Source: Saccharibacillus endophyticus (GTDB lineage: Bacteria > Bacillota > Bacilli > Paenibacillales > Paenibacillaceae). Taken from it: a stretch of DNA of 64,000 nucleotides. Shown here in pieces: positions 32,954 to 41,584 of this stretch; the first letter of the stretch is position 1, and every line of letters begins with the position of its first letter. Location: the NCBI RefSeq assembly GCF_013185185.1, contig NZ_JAAZWE010000002.1, positions 1 through 64,000 of the forward strand, given 5' to 3'. A program made the position numbers and the translations under genes. The notes under the pieces were generated by a model that saw only the letters and a list, made by a program, of their open reading frames with translations, was not told the origin of the DNA and made no database searches.

Positions 32954-32981
32954 GCCGCGCTTCCGTTAACGGAGCGCGGCG
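32954..32981. other. GC-rich hairpin between pncA and pncB
   Basis: GCCGCGC and GCGCGGC flank an inner TCCGTTAACGGA palindrome. It lacks a T run, so it is not a standard terminator. It could be an mRNA processing or stability structure, or hold a dyad operator. Confidence 0.4.
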
Positions 32982-33014
32982 TGTCTTGCAGCAATAAGTG
33001 TTGATCCGTCAAAG

Positions 33015-33569
33015 TTACCCATTTACCTGCCATCCCGAAACAACTTTCGCCCCGAGGCTGCCTGTAAAATGTCCCAGCGCCCAATCATGCCCTGCAGCAT
33101 TGAAGCTGGCAACCGCATCCTCGTGCACCACGATCTCAAACCCCTGATTGTAAGCATCGACCGCCGTATGCAGTACGCAAATATCCGTGCATACGCCGAC
33201 CAGATGCACTTCGGCGATTCCGCGGGCGCGCAAGCGCAGTGCAAGATCCGTACCTGCAAAAGCACTGTATCGGGTCTTATCCATCCAGTAGATAAGTTCT
33301 TCGTTCTGCTCATAAGCGGCTTTGAGTCCGCCGTACAGTTCCCGTCCTGCCGTGCCTCGAATATTATGCGGCGGAAAAAGGGCGCTTTCGGGATGATGCG
33401 CATCGTTCTGCTCATGCAGATCGACCGCCATCACCGCATAATCTCCGTTTGCGGCGAACTGCGTCGTCAAATCGATCATTCTCTGTTCAATCTCGACAGC
33501 GGGCTGTCCGACCGGCAAACTTCCGTCTACAAAATCATTCGTATAATCGATTACGATCAAGGCTCTCAT
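33015..33569 (-). CDS. pncA: Nicotinamidase (isochorismatase family)
   Basis: A cysteine hydrolase converting nicotinamide to nicotinate for PncB. Of 184 residues, the N terminus has DYTNDFVDGSLP with the catalytic Asp, the middle has DKTRYSAF with the Lys, and GVCTDICVLHTAVDAY carries the nucleophilic Cys. The neighbouring pncB supports nicotinamide as substrate over other isochorismatase-like roles. The start is ATG at 33569, with AGGAG upstream at a long spacing. Three 18-bp tandem repeats lie just upstream, between it and the regulator gene. Confidence 0.9.
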   Translation of the reverse strand: MRALIVIDYTNDFVDGSLPVGQPAVEIEQRMIDLTTQFAANGDYAVMAVDLHEQNDAHHPESALFPPHNIRGTAGRELYGGLKAAYEQNEELIYWMDKTRYSAFAGTDLALRLRARGIAEVHLVGVCTDICVLHTAVDAYNQGFEIVVHEDAVASFNAAGHDWALGHFTGSLGAKVVSGWQVNG

Positions 33570-33607
33570 CGCTTCCGTTCACGCTCCTGTCACTGGAATG
33601 ACTTCAA

Positions 33608-33661
33608 CCGCCGGGATGCTTTAACCCGCTGGGATGCTTTAACCCGCCGGGACGCTCTAAC
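33608..33661. repeat. Three 18-bp tandem repeats between the Nudix regulator gene and pncA
   Basis: CCGCCGGGATGCTTTAAC (33608-33625) is repeated with one change at 33626-33643 and three changes at 33644-33661. Each unit holds a GGGATGCTTTAACCC-like partial dyad. The array starts four bases after the regulator stop and lies upstream of pncA, so it may be an operator array or just replication slippage. Confidence 0.8.
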
Positions 33662-33664
33662 CAA

Positions 33665-34438
33665 TCAAGAGTAAATCGATAAGCGCGGTACATTGTCGAG
33701 GAACCGGTAAAGCTGAGCCGGACGCTGCGAATACTGATTCGAGCTGATCGGTATTCCGTTTTCGTCGCGAACTTCTTCAAGAATTCCTTTGCGGCTTCGC
33801 GTGGACGTGATCTTTCGAATAAAGTTCGGTTCTTCGAAGTCCGGCACGACAGCCTTAATGACCTGATAAAGCTCGCTGAGCGTAAACTCCTGGGGCAAAA
33901 ACTTGCGAGCAATCGTAGTCTGAAGCATCTTCTCCTGAATTCTCCGGTAAGCATCGGCGATAATATCCCGATGGTCGAATCCCAGATCCAATTCGTCCAA
34001 CGCTTCCTCAATTGTGAACAATCCCACTTCTTCGGCATCGTCTGCGGCTTGGCGCTTCTCCAGCACCTCTTCCTCTACCAAAGCAAAGAAAGCATGCGAG
34101 ATAATCCAACCCCGCGGGTCGCGTCCCGGATCGCTATACACGCTCAAATATTCCAAATGACGTCCCACGACGCCGGTTTCTTCTTTCAGCTCACGCAGCG
34201 CCGTCTCGTACAGCGATTCGTCGTCACGGGAAAAACCGCCCGGAAGCGCCCATTTCCCTGCAAAAGGCCAGGAACGGCGGCGAATCAGCATCACGCGCAG
34301 CTCGCGCAGCGGAAGGGTCTTGGTTACCGTCTTGCGCTCTTTTTTCGTTAACGTAAACATCACGATGTCAGCCGGAGCCCCGTCCGGAGTCCGATATTTC
34401 TTGGCATCGTATTTCTTTTGCTCGTCTTGTTCGTTCAT
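33665..34438 (-). CDS. NrtR-like Nudix hydrolase with C-terminal winged helix
   Basis: A 257-residue two-domain protein. The N-terminal Nudix domain has a complete Nudix box (GFSRDDE, then RELKEETGV), so hydrolase activity may be kept. The C-terminal part (about residues 170-257; FTLSELYQVIKAV, then FIRKI) looks like the winged helix of NrtR, a regulator that represses NAD-salvage genes and is released by ADP-ribose. Its place next to pncA and pncB supports that role, by inference. No clear GGAGG exists; ATG at 34438 follows GGTGA, with in-frame ATGs at 34444 and 34450 as alternatives. Confidence 0.82.
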   Translation of the reverse strand: MNEQDEQKKYDAKKYRTPDGAPADIVMFTLTKKERKTVTKTLPLRELRVMLIRRRSWPFAGKWALPGGFSRDDESLYETALRELKEETGVVGRHLEYLSVYSDPGRDPRGWIISHAFFALVEEEVLEKRQAADDAEEVGLFTIEEALDELDLGFDHRDIIADAYRRIQEKMLQTTIARKFLPQEFTLSELYQVIKAVVPDFEEPNFIRKITSTRSRKGILEEVRDENGIPISSNQYSQRPAQLYRFLDNVPRLSIYS

Positions 34439-34500
34439 CGGCATCACCATCGCAGCGTTTGATAAATTCAGGTTTTACAAGTTCTAAATGTGATATTATC

Positions 34501-34528
34501 ATTATGACACACTCGAATCATTTGTCAA
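34501..34528 (-). promoter_or_regulatory. Promoter of the Nudix regulator gene
   Basis: On the reverse strand TTGACA (34528-34523), a 16-nt spacer and CATAAT (34506-34501). The -35 lies inside the end of the GNAT gene. Confidence 0.55.
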
Positions 34529-35594
34529 CCCTTCCCTGTTTAAGGCTACGCAGGTCACAGCCCATCTGATACAGATCCACGGGTTCGCCTTCGATCATCA
34601 AGGCACCGCGCATAACGCCTTCCAAGCGGAAGCCGAGCGAACGGTATAATCGATATGCCCTTTGATTGGAAGCTTGCACGGTCAATTCCGCACGCAGCAC
34701 CTGCCGCCGCGCTGCCCATTCGAACATCTCTTGGAATAACCGGCGACCCAGCCCCTGCCCTGTGCAAATTTCCAAAATGCCCACCACGATATAGATCGTA
34801 TGTTGGTTCCGTCTAACCTTGCCGCCCGTAGCCTCCAAATAACCGACGACTTCGCCGTCCATTTCCGCAACTAACATCAATGAATTGGAACTGCGGAGCA
34901 GCGAACGAATTTGCTCAAGCTGATCGCCGTCGGTCAACCGCCGCTCTCCCGGTTCATAGAGCATCGAGGTCGTCTCGCGGTCCAATCGTTTTTTCATGGA
35001 AAGCAGACTGCGGCTGTCCCGCAGTTCCGCCCTGCGAATCGTCGGCCTCTGCTCTTCCGGTCTGTCCCCGAAGACACTGTGCAGCACCGCCTCTGACGAA
35101 TTCCGCCCTTGTGCCAGTAATTCCAGCATCAACCGATCCAAGCGTCGCAGTCCGCTGCCTTCCGCCGTGGCAAGCTGAAAATCCGCATAATAATCCGGCT
35201 CCGCCGCCACAATGCGAAACCCTGCGCGCTGACAGGCATACAGCAAACCGGTTTCCCATGCCCCGATATAAGCCGTCAAGCGCCGAACTCCCCGCTGCGT
35301 CCATTCAACATCCATTTGCTGAAGCAGGGGGATCAATCGTTCGAGTTCTTCGCCTGTTCGCTCTTTTACCGCTATATTCACGATCTCCGCTTCTTCCGCT
35401 CCCGTACGAACACAGCCGACGACGGCAAGCACTTCTTCGGTTGCCGCACGAATCGACCACCACTCGGCTTCATGCAGGTACGTTTCGATACGCCAGTCCA
35501 GAGGGTCTCCCTGTTTTAACAGCTCGATCGGCAAAGCATTCGGTTCCGATTCACGTACAATTCGTTCTGTCTTGCTGATCCGGTCACGCTCCAT
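34518..35594 (-). CDS. Tandem GNAT-domain acetyltransferase
   Basis: A 358-residue protein with two GNAT-like halves. The N-terminal half (residues about 40-150; LAVVGCVRTGAEEAEIVNIAV) is divergent and lacks a clean acetyl-CoA loop. The C-terminal half has the standard motif A, with QGLGRRLFQEMFEWA followed by NQRAYRLYRSLGF. Tandem GNAT architecture occurs in mycothiol synthase and many uncharacterised proteins, and the substrate is unknown. The ATG at 35594 has only a weak purine tract. The terminator of the preceding gene lies close upstream. Confidence 0.78.
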   Translation of the reverse strand: MERDRISKTERIVRESEPNALPIELLKQGDPLDWRIETYLHEAEWWSIRAATEEVLAVVGCVRTGAEEAEIVNIAVKERTGEELERLIPLLQQMDVEWTQRGVRRLTAYIGAWETGLLYACQRAGFRIVAAEPDYYADFQLATAEGSGLRRLDRLMLELLAQGRNSSEAVLHSVFGDRPEEQRPTIRRAELRDSRSLLSMKKRLDRETTSMLYEPGERRLTDGDQLEQIRSLLRSSNSLMLVAEMDGEVVGYLEATGGKVRRNQHTIYIVVGILEICTGQGLGRRLFQEMFEWAARRQVLRAELTVQASNQRAYRLYRSLGFRLEGVMRGALMIEGEPVDLYQMGCDLRSLKQGRVDK

Positions 35595-35633
35595 ACGTCC
35601 CGCCCCCTATGCACTCCTGCAAGTCCTGCCAAA

Positions 35634-35666
35634 AACAAAAGACGCGGATACGATCGTCCGCGCCTT
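35634..35666 (-). terminator. Terminator of the YlbF/YmcA-family gene
   Basis: AAGGCGCGGA pairs with TCCGCGTCTT on the reverse strand, with one mismatch, followed by TTGTTTTTGG. Confidence 0.65.
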
Positions 35667-35690
35667 GTCGTGGCTCCTGCCCGCCGCCCT

Positions 35691-36137
35691 TTAGCCGCAG
35701 GAAGACGGCGGTGCGTCCGCCCCTTTTTCGACGGCAATCTTTTCCGAAACTGTAGTATGAATCGCGGAGATGACCATTTGCAGCAGATCGTTGATCTCGA
35801 CTTGCCCCTCCTGGTAATCGCCCACGATCGGAATGCCGTCCAACTCGTCTTGAAGCTCGCTCAGTTCGACTTCGATCATGGCTGCCATTTTGGCATTTTT
35901 CATCGCTTCGAACGCTACGATTTCTTTTTGCTTCTTTTTAATCGTCGTAATCAGGTATTGAATCCGTTCATGTCCCTGAATTTGACGCTCCGCTTGTTGA
36001 AAGATCCGAACTTCCTCGCTCGAAGAAATCAGTCCGGCCAATTCGCGCGTTTTATTAACGATGTCGCTTCGATTCCAGACACCTACCGGAGCGCCGACCG
36101 ACATTTTTTCCGAATCTTTATTTTGCTGAATATCCAT
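35691..36137 (-). CDS. ricA: YlbF/YmcA family regulator (RicA-like)
   Basis: A 148-residue helical protein of the YlbF family. The core (residues 25-115: DIVNKTRELAGLISSSEEVRIF, then a charged helix) is family-typical. In B. subtilis RicA (YmcA), RicF and RicT form a complex that affects RNase Y-dependent processing, biofilm formation and competence; rny lies a few kilobases away here. The end SSCG has a single Cys, fewer than the iron-sulfur ligands described for RicA, so the symbol is tentative and YlbF itself remains possible. The start is ATG at 36137 behind AGGAGGAG. Confidence 0.7.
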   Translation of the reverse strand: MDIQQNKDSEKMSVGAPVGVWNRSDIVNKTRELAGLISSSEEVRIFQQAERQIQGHERIQYLITTIKKKQKEIVAFEAMKNAKMAAMIEVELSELQDELDGIPIVGDYQEGQVEINDLLQMVISAIHTTVSEKIAVEKGADAPPSSCG

Positions 36138-36367
36138 AGGGCGTGCTCCTCCTTTATTTCATGTGACTGCTATATACGTCAATCGCTTCGTGCATTCGAG
36201 AAAACGCTTTGCCTTATTGAACAGTATGCTTATACGGTAAAAAATTATATCATACTGCCACCTTTCTATCCATCGGTTTTCCCACTCTGTCTTTTTTGCA
36301 ACCTATTGCCTCTTTATGCGGTATACTGTAGAGTACTCGGGTTAACAAGACACTAGGAGGATCACTG

Positions 36368-37438
36368 TTGAAAAAGAAACGCATCGCCTTATACCTGGCC
36401 GCGACGCTGGTAGTCGCTTCGGCCGTCATGCCGGTTGCGCCGCGCGCCGCTATTGCCGCTTCGTCGGACACTTCGATCATGTCTTCGATCACCGGCGCTT
36501 TCGAGCAGAAAAAAACGACGCTTACGGTCAATATGACCAGTTCCCAACTCTCCCGCATCAACAGCTTGCTGGACAGCGCCTCGGCCAATGCCGATCCTTA
36601 TGCCCGCTATACGCTGGACCGGGTCGATACGGAGTACAGCGTTCGCGGTTCCAAAGCCACGGTACGTTTTACCATCTCTTATCTGGAAAACAAGCAGCAG
36701 GCCGATTACGTTACCGCTCAAGCCAAAGTCACGCTGAAAACGATCGTTAAAGCCGGCATGAGCCAAGAAGAAAAAGTGAAAGTCATCCATGATTACGTCG
36801 TCAAAAAGTTTGCTTACGACGATTCGATGACACGATACTCCGCTTATGAAGGACTGACTACGGGAACGACGGTCTGTCAAGGATATACGCTGCTCGGGTA
36901 TCGCATGCTTACGTTGGCCGGCATCGAAAACCGCATGGTCGAAGGCGTGGCAGGCGGACAAGCCCATATCTGGAACAAAGTCAAAATTGACGGCAACTGG
37001 TACAATCTCGATATGACATGGGACGATCCGACGCCCGACCGCAAAAACGAAGTCTCGTATTCGTATTACCTGGTGACCGATAAACTGCTGGCGCGAGACC
37101 ATACTTGGACGCGGAAAAACGTTCCCGTCGCGACTGCCGATTATCGGACGCTGTTGGCTCAAAAAGCGAAAAGCAGCGCCAAACATCGCAATCTGCTCGC
37201 AGCAATCGGCGGAGAGATTACGGCAAGCACGGCTGCGCTGAAACAAAAAGTCCTCTCTTCCATCGCAAACGGCAAAGCCGAGCTGACGGTGCAACATGAT
37301 TTCAATTCCAACTCGCCTAAAAGCGTATTGGATCAAATTATGAAAGCATGCCGGGAAACGGATATTAAAAATGTCCGTTACGGCTATCAGATCGCGGACA
37401 ACGGCATGGCGATCCTCAAGTTCGCTTTCGATTATTAA
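36368..37438 (+). CDS. Secreted transglutaminase-like protein
   Basis: A 356-residue exported protein. Residues 1-30 are a signal peptide (basic start, hydrophobic core, cleavage near IAASS). The transglutaminase-like cysteine fold lies around residues 135-240, with the catalytic Cys in TTVCQGY, His in AHIWNKV and Asp in NLDMTWDD. In bacteria this fold is usually a peptidase or peptidoglycan/protein-processing enzyme. The C-terminal 110 residues resemble nothing I can name. The start is TTG at 36368, seven bases after AGGAGGA. It is monocistronic with its own terminator. Confidence 0.82.
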   Translation: MKKKRIALYLAATLVVASAVMPVAPRAAIAASSDTSIMSSITGAFEQKKTTLTVNMTSSQLSRINSLLDSASANADPYARYTLDRVDTEYSVRGSKATVRFTISYLENKQQADYVTAQAKVTLKTIVKAGMSQEEKVKVIHDYVVKKFAYDDSMTRYSAYEGLTTGTTVCQGYTLLGYRMLTLAGIENRMVEGVAGGQAHIWNKVKIDGNWYNLDMTWDDPTPDRKNEVSYSYYLVTDKLLARDHTWTRKNVPVATADYRTLLAQKAKSSAKHRNLLAAIGGEITASTAALKQKVLSSIANGKAELTVQHDFNSNSPKSVLDQIMKACRETDIKNVRYGYQIADNGMAILKFAFDY

Positions 37439-37465
37439 GACTTGCTTCACAGGATGCAGCATCCA

Positions 37466-37503
37466 AAAAAGCGGGACCGTCCACAATGGACAGTCCCGCT
37501 TTT
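37466..37503. terminator. Bidirectional terminator between the transglutaminase-like gene and pduL
   Basis: AGCGGGACCGTCC pairs with GGACAGTCCCGCT with one mismatch; A and T runs flank it. Confidence 0.85.
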
Positions 37504-37522
37504 GCTATATTCAACCCAATGA

Positions 37523-38095
37523 TTAGTCGATGATTTCAGCCGTGTCGCCCGTTTTCGCCAAAACTGCATTAGCTTCGTCGGTGTCGATATGCATATCGAG
37601 CGCGAACGAATCGGATACGCGCGCGATTACATTTTCAAACACAACGCCGCGATCGCCGCCGAAGCGAACTTTCAGCAGCTGTTGATCTTGAATGTCCCAT
37701 TTTGCGGCATCCGAAGTATGGAAGTGAATGTGACGTGCAGCCACGATTACGCCTTCTTCGATTTGAACTTCGCCGGCAGGCCCTTTGAGCAGGATGCCCG
37801 GTGTTCCGGATGTTTTACCCGATTCGCGAACCGGAGCTTTTACGCCCAGGGCGAACGAGTCCGTTTGCGAAATTTCAAGCTGCGTAGCCGGACGTGCAGG
37901 TCCCAAGATACGAACTTTCGGGAACGAACCTTTCGAACCGACAACTTCAACCGTTTCGTTGGCTGCAAATTGTCCAGGTTGCGACAGAGCCTTCATTTCA
38001 GTCAGTTGATATCCTTGTCCAAACAATGTTTCCACGTGCTCTTGGCTAAGATGGATGTGACGTGCGGACACGCCGACAGGTACGATCTTACTCAT
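37523..38095 (-). CDS. pduL: Phosphate propanoyltransferase / PduL-type phosphotransacetylase
   Basis: A 190-residue PduL-type phosphotransacylase, which interconverts acyl-CoA and acyl-phosphate and is unrelated to Pta. Two duplicated beta-barrel halves each carry zinc-binding histidines: SARHIHL near the N terminus and AARHIHFH near residue 125. No microcompartment shell genes or encapsulation peptide are visible, so this is probably the free-standing housekeeping type seen in Firmicutes. The start is ATG at 38095. It is monocistronic, downstream of spoVS. Confidence 0.93.
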   Translation of the reverse strand: MSKIVPVGVSARHIHLSQEHVETLFGQGYQLTEMKALSQPGQFAANETVEVVGSKGSFPKVRILGPARPATQLEISQTDSFALGVKAPVRESGKTSGTPGILLKGPAGEVQIEEGVIVAARHIHFHTSDAAKWDIQDQQLLKVRFGGDRGVVFENVIARVSDSFALDMHIDTDEANAVLAKTGDTAEIID

Positions 38096-38234
38096 TGCGA
38101 GTCACTCCTCTTCTTTTCTCTAGTATGGTTTTCGTTCAAGTCGAGTATTCGAAAATACTCGCGCGACCTCTATTATACATCTTCCTTTTCAAAAGAAAAA
38201 GGATTGTCACATTGCGATCACAGATTTCGCGCGT

Positions 38235-38281
38235 AAAAAAGGGACAGGTCCTCTGCCATTGTGCAGCGAACCCGTCCCTTT
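38235..38281 (-). terminator. Terminator of spoVS
   Basis: AAAGGGACGGGT pairs with ACCTGTCCCTTT on the reverse strand, with one mismatch and an inner CTGC/GCAG stem, followed by TTTTTT. Confidence 0.75.
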
Positions 38282-38343
38282 CGTTATAACCCGTATACGC
38301 GCCAGTCTAAGGTCTTACTCCATTCCATGCATGAATCTGTCCA

Positions 38344-38604
38344 CTATCTCGGTTCCACGATCAATTTGATCGCCGTTCGTTCTTCCCCGTCAATGACGAC
38401 ATCGGTAAAGGCCGGAATACAGATCAAATCTACCCCTCCCGGTGCAACGAATCCCCGGGCAATGGCTACTGCTTTAACCGCTTGGTTGAGTGCTCCCGCC
38501 CCGATCGCCTGAAGTTCGGCGGCTCCTTGCTCGCGCAGCACGCCTGCAAGCGCACCGGCAACGGAATTGGGATTGGACTTGGCAGAAACTTTTAATACAT
38601 CCAT
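38344..38604 (-). CDS. spoVS: Stage V sporulation protein S
   Basis: An 86-residue, extremely conserved Alba-like protein (MDVLKVSAKSNPNSVAGALA; the VAIARGFVAPGGVDLICIP block). In B. subtilis it affects sporulation stage V and septation; it also occurs in non-sporulating bacteria. The start is ATG at 38604 with GAGGAGGT; an open frame extends upstream but has no such support. It follows ymdB on the same strand, the usual rny-ymdB-spoVS order. Confidence 0.97.
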   Translation of the reverse strand: MDVLKVSAKSNPNSVAGALAGVLREQGAAELQAIGAGALNQAVKAVAIARGFVAPGGVDLICIPAFTDVVIDGEERTAIKLIVEPR

Positions 38605-38801
38605 GAGCAGGTACCTCCTCTGGGAAGAAGTGATAAACAGTAGTGCAGTGTATAGGATGGCGAAGCAGCAATTACAGCCTTGACCAACGACTTGCTGTTT
38701 GATAACTGTTTGATAACTATTCGCGGCACTTCCGTAAAATCCTTCTTTTTCGAGGGAGAACGACAAAATATTACGAGTATTTATAAAAAACCTGCAAAAC
38801 G

Positions 38802-39599
38802 TTATTCCATTCTCCATTCATCTTCCATAATGCGAATTTTCTCGATCTTGCGAGCACGTCCCGTATCTTCATCGATATCGACGTATACGCCATGGAAATG
38901 CCATTTCCCTTCTTCATCGACGTTAAATCTCGAAGGAAGTTGGGTTTTGAAACGATACAGCACCCCTTCTTGCTGCATCCCCAGAATTCCGTCGCGCGGG
39001 CCAACCATGCCGGCGTCAGTCAGATAAGCCGTGCCTCCCGGCAGAATTCGATCATCGTTGCTTTGCACATGGGTATGCGTACCGACGACGAGGGAAGCGC
39101 GGCCGTCCAAATGCCATCCCATCGCAATCTTTTCCGAAGTGGCTTCAGCGTGGAAATCGACCAGAATACATTTATGTTTGCGACGAAGTTCGTCCACGAT
39201 CTCGTCGGCTGCCCGGAAGGGGCAATCGATCGCCGGCAAGAACGTGCGCCCTTGCAAATTGACAAGCGCAAGCTCCTTGCCGCCCGCCTTGATCACGGTG
39301 TAACCGCGTCCCGGCGTTCCGGGCGGGAAATTGGCCGGACGCACCATGCGAGGCTCATCGTCGATAAATTCAAAAATGTCTTTGTTGTCCCAAGTATGAT
39401 TACCCATCGTGATGCCGTGCACGCCTTGTTCGAAAAGCTGTCTGGCAATCGCATGGGTAATGCCTCGACCCGCCGCCGCATTCTCGCCGTTGGCAATGAC
39501 GATATGCGGATTATACTTGGACTTCAGGTAAGGCAAAGTTTCTTTGATCGCGCGGCGGCCCGGGCTTCCGACGATATCGCCGATAAAAATCAGTTTCAT
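38802..39599 (-). CDS. ymdB: YmdB family metallophosphoesterase
   Basis: A 265-residue dinuclear metallophosphodiesterase (TIGR00282). The metal-binding motifs are GDIVGSPGR at the N terminus, NGENAA, GNHTWDN, HAEATSEK and GTHTHVQ. In B. subtilis YmdB hydrolyses cyclic nucleotides in vitro and influences biofilm and colony differentiation. The start is ATG at 39599. It lies downstream of rny, with a hairpin between them. Confidence 0.95.
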   Translation of the reverse strand: MKLIFIGDIVGSPGRRAIKETLPYLKSKYNPHIVIANGENAAAGRGITHAIARQLFEQGVHGITMGNHTWDNKDIFEFIDDEPRMVRPANFPPGTPGRGYTVIKAGGKELALVNLQGRTFLPAIDCPFRAADEIVDELRRKHKCILVDFHAEATSEKIAMGWHLDGRASLVVGTHTHVQSNDDRILPGGTAYLTDAGMVGPRDGILGMQQEGVLYRFKTQLPSRFNVDEEGKWHFHGVYVDIDEDTGRARKIEKIRIMEDEWRME

Positions 39600-39629
39600 G
39601 AATGTTCTCCCTCTCTATGCAAGCAAGAA

Positions 39630-39670
39630 GAAACGGCTGCCCCGTCCCGTGAAGGAAAAGCAGCCGTTTC
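39630..39670 (-). terminator. Hairpin between rny and ymdB
   Basis: GAAACGGCTGC and GCAGCCGTTTC form an 11-bp stem with a long loop. The T tract after it is imperfect (TTCTTCTT), so partial termination or mRNA end protection is likelier than a full stop. Confidence 0.6.
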
Positions 39671-39724
39671 TCTCGTTTTTTAACTGCGGATTGCGAATGG
39701 CTGGGTAACGCGGGCGTTCCCGCG

Positions 39725-41269
39725 TTACTTCGCGTATTCGACTGCCCGCGTTTCACGAATGACGGTGACCTTGATATGACCCGGATAATCCAGTTCACTT
39801 TCGATCTTCTTCGTGATATCGCGCGCGAGCTTGAAGCTTTCGGCATCGCCGATTCGATCCGGCTGCACCATTACGCGCACTTCGCGTCCTGCCTGGATGG
39901 CAAAGGACTTTTCGACGCCTTCGAACGACTCGGAAATCTCTTCCAGCTTTTCGAGTCTGCGAATGTAAGTCTCCAATGTCTCGCGGCGTGCTCCCGGTCT
40001 TGCCGCAGACAATGCGTCTGCCGCTCCGACCAGCATCGCGATAATCGAAGTGGCTTCGGTATCGCCGTGGTGGGATGCGATACTGTTGATAACCACAGGA
40101 TGCTCTTTGTATTTTTTGGCAAGCTCGACGCCGATTTCGACGTGCGAACCTTCCACTTCATGGTCAAGCGCTTTGCCGATGTCATGCAGCAGGCCGGCGC
40201 GTCTTGCCAGCGTAACGTCCTGACCCAGTTCTCCGGCCATCAGGCCGGCCAGGTAAGCAACTTCCATCGAGTGCTTGAGCACGTTTTGTCCGTAGCTGGT
40301 ACGGAAACGCAGGCGGCCCAAAATCTTGATCAGATCCGGATGCAGGCCGTGCGCGCCGACTTCGAACGTTGCTTGTTCGCCGTATTCGCGAATGCGCTCG
40401 TCGACTTCTTTGCGCGATTTCTCGACCATTTCCTCGATCCGTGCCGGGTGGATCCGTCCGTCGGCAACGAGCTTTTCGAGCGCCGTGCGCGCGATCTCGC
40501 GGCGAATCGGATCGAAGCCGGACAGGATAACGGCTTCCGGCGTATCGTCGATGATGAGGTCAATCCCCGTCAACGTCTCCAGCGCGCGGATGTTGCGACC
40601 TTCACGGCCGATAATACGGCCCTTCATTTCTTCGTTAGGCAGAGTCACGACAGACACCGTCGTCTCGGCGACGTGGTCTGCGGCACAACGCTGAATCGAG
40701 AGCGAAATGATTTCTCTGGCTTTGCGATCCGCTTCCTCTTTGGCCTGCGTCTCGATGTCTTTCATCATTTGTGCGGCTTCGTGGCGCGTTTCCTGCTCCA
40801 CGCTGCTCAAAATGATGGTTCTTGCGTCGTCGGTCGTCAGGTTGGAAATGCGCTCCAACTCGGCCAACTGCTGCGCAAGCGCTTTTTCGATCTGTTGTTT
40901 GGTTTCTTCAATGCGTTTCTCTTTGTTCGCCACCTGTTCTTCTTTACGTTCCAGCGATTCCAATTTTTTATCCAGCGACTCTTCTTTCTGCAACAATCGT
41001 CTCTCTAGTCGTTGATTTTCATTCCGACGTTCACGAATGTCTTTTTCAGCTTCGGTTCTGATCCGGTGCACTTCGTCTTTCGCTTCCAGAACCGTTTCTT
41101 TTTTCAGTGCCTCCGCGTCTTTTTTCGCATTTTCCACGATTTTTTCAGCGGCTTGCTCGGCACTGGAAATCTTAGCTTCAGCAAGAGATTTGCGAATAAA
41201 ATATCCGATCAGGAACCCTAAGAATAAGGCTACGACTCCAACGAGAATCGCGACCCAGAAACTTTCCAT
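39725..41269 (-). CDS. rny: Ribonuclease Y
   Basis: A membrane-anchored endoribonuclease that initiates mRNA decay. Of 514 residues, the N terminus has one membrane span (about 5-25). A long Glu/Lys/Arg-rich coiled coil runs to about 200, followed by the KH domain with [10 protein letters not shown] and the HD domain with the metal-binding LLHDIGKAL. The length matches the family's 510-520. The start is ATG at 41269 with GAGGAGGTG. It has its own promoter 240 bp upstream and heads a series that continues to ymdB and spoVS. Confidence 0.97.
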   Translation of the reverse strand: MESFWVAILVGVVALFLGFLIGYFIRKSLAEAKISSAEQAAEKIVENAKKDAEALKKETVLEAKDEVHRIRTEAEKDIRERRNENQRLERRLLQKEESLDKKLESLERKEEQVANKEKRIEETKQQIEKALAQQLAELERISNLTTDDARTIILSSVEQETRHEAAQMMKDIETQAKEEADRKAREIISLSIQRCAADHVAETTVSVVTLPNEEMKGRIIGREGRNIRALETLTGIDLIIDDTPEAVILSGFDPIRREIARTALEKLVADGRIHPARIEEMVEKSRKEVDERIREYGEQATFEVGAHGLHPDLIKILGRLRFRTSYGQNVLKHSMEVAYLAGLMAGELGQDVTLARRAGLLHDIGKALDHEVEGSHVEIGVELAKKYKEHPVVINSIASHHGDTEATSIIAMLVGAADALSAARPGARRETLETYIRRLEKLEEISESFEGVEKSFAIQAGREVRVMVQPDRIGDAESFKLARDITKKIESELDYPGHIKVTVIRETRAVEYAK

Positions 41270-41516
41270 TTCTGCTCACCTCCTCGTTGATTCCTCCAAG
41301 GTATTCCTCGGGATAAAACATTCGGTTTTCATACCCTCATTCGTCCATTCAAGGTCCAGCCCAAGGCTGTTCCCATAATGCAAGACGGCTTAACGAACAC
41401 CGGCTGCCGAGCCCGACTTTTGCAAGCGGGGGAGAGTCAATTAGGCAGAAGCGACGGTTGACGAAAGCGCAATTTTGGAAGGAAAAAGGCTTTCGCTCCG
41501 AACACGTTCCTCATTT

Positions 41517-41546
41517 ATTGTAGTCTTCGTCAAAAGTTGTTGTCAA
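41517..41546 (-). promoter_or_regulatory. rny promoter and 5' leader
   Basis: On the reverse strand TTGACA (41546-41541), an 18-nt spacer and TACAAT (41522-41517). It gives rny a leader of about 240 nt; the rest of this 315-bp gap (41270-41510) shows nothing else I can name. Confidence 0.7.
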
Positions 41547-41584
41547 GCTATTGCCAAATTTGCTTGGTCCGCACTTTCCCATGT

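Noticed and set aside
33608..33661. CRISPR-like array
   Set aside because: Units are contiguous, with no spacers, and only three copies of 18 bp exist; no cas genes lie nearby.
37523..38095. PduL as part of a metabolosome
   Set aside because: No shell-protein or encapsulation signals are present; neighbours are unrelated housekeeping genes.
38605..38817. Long N-terminal extension of spoVS
   Set aside because: The true start at 38604 follows GAGGAGGT, and the 86-residue product matches the family exactly.
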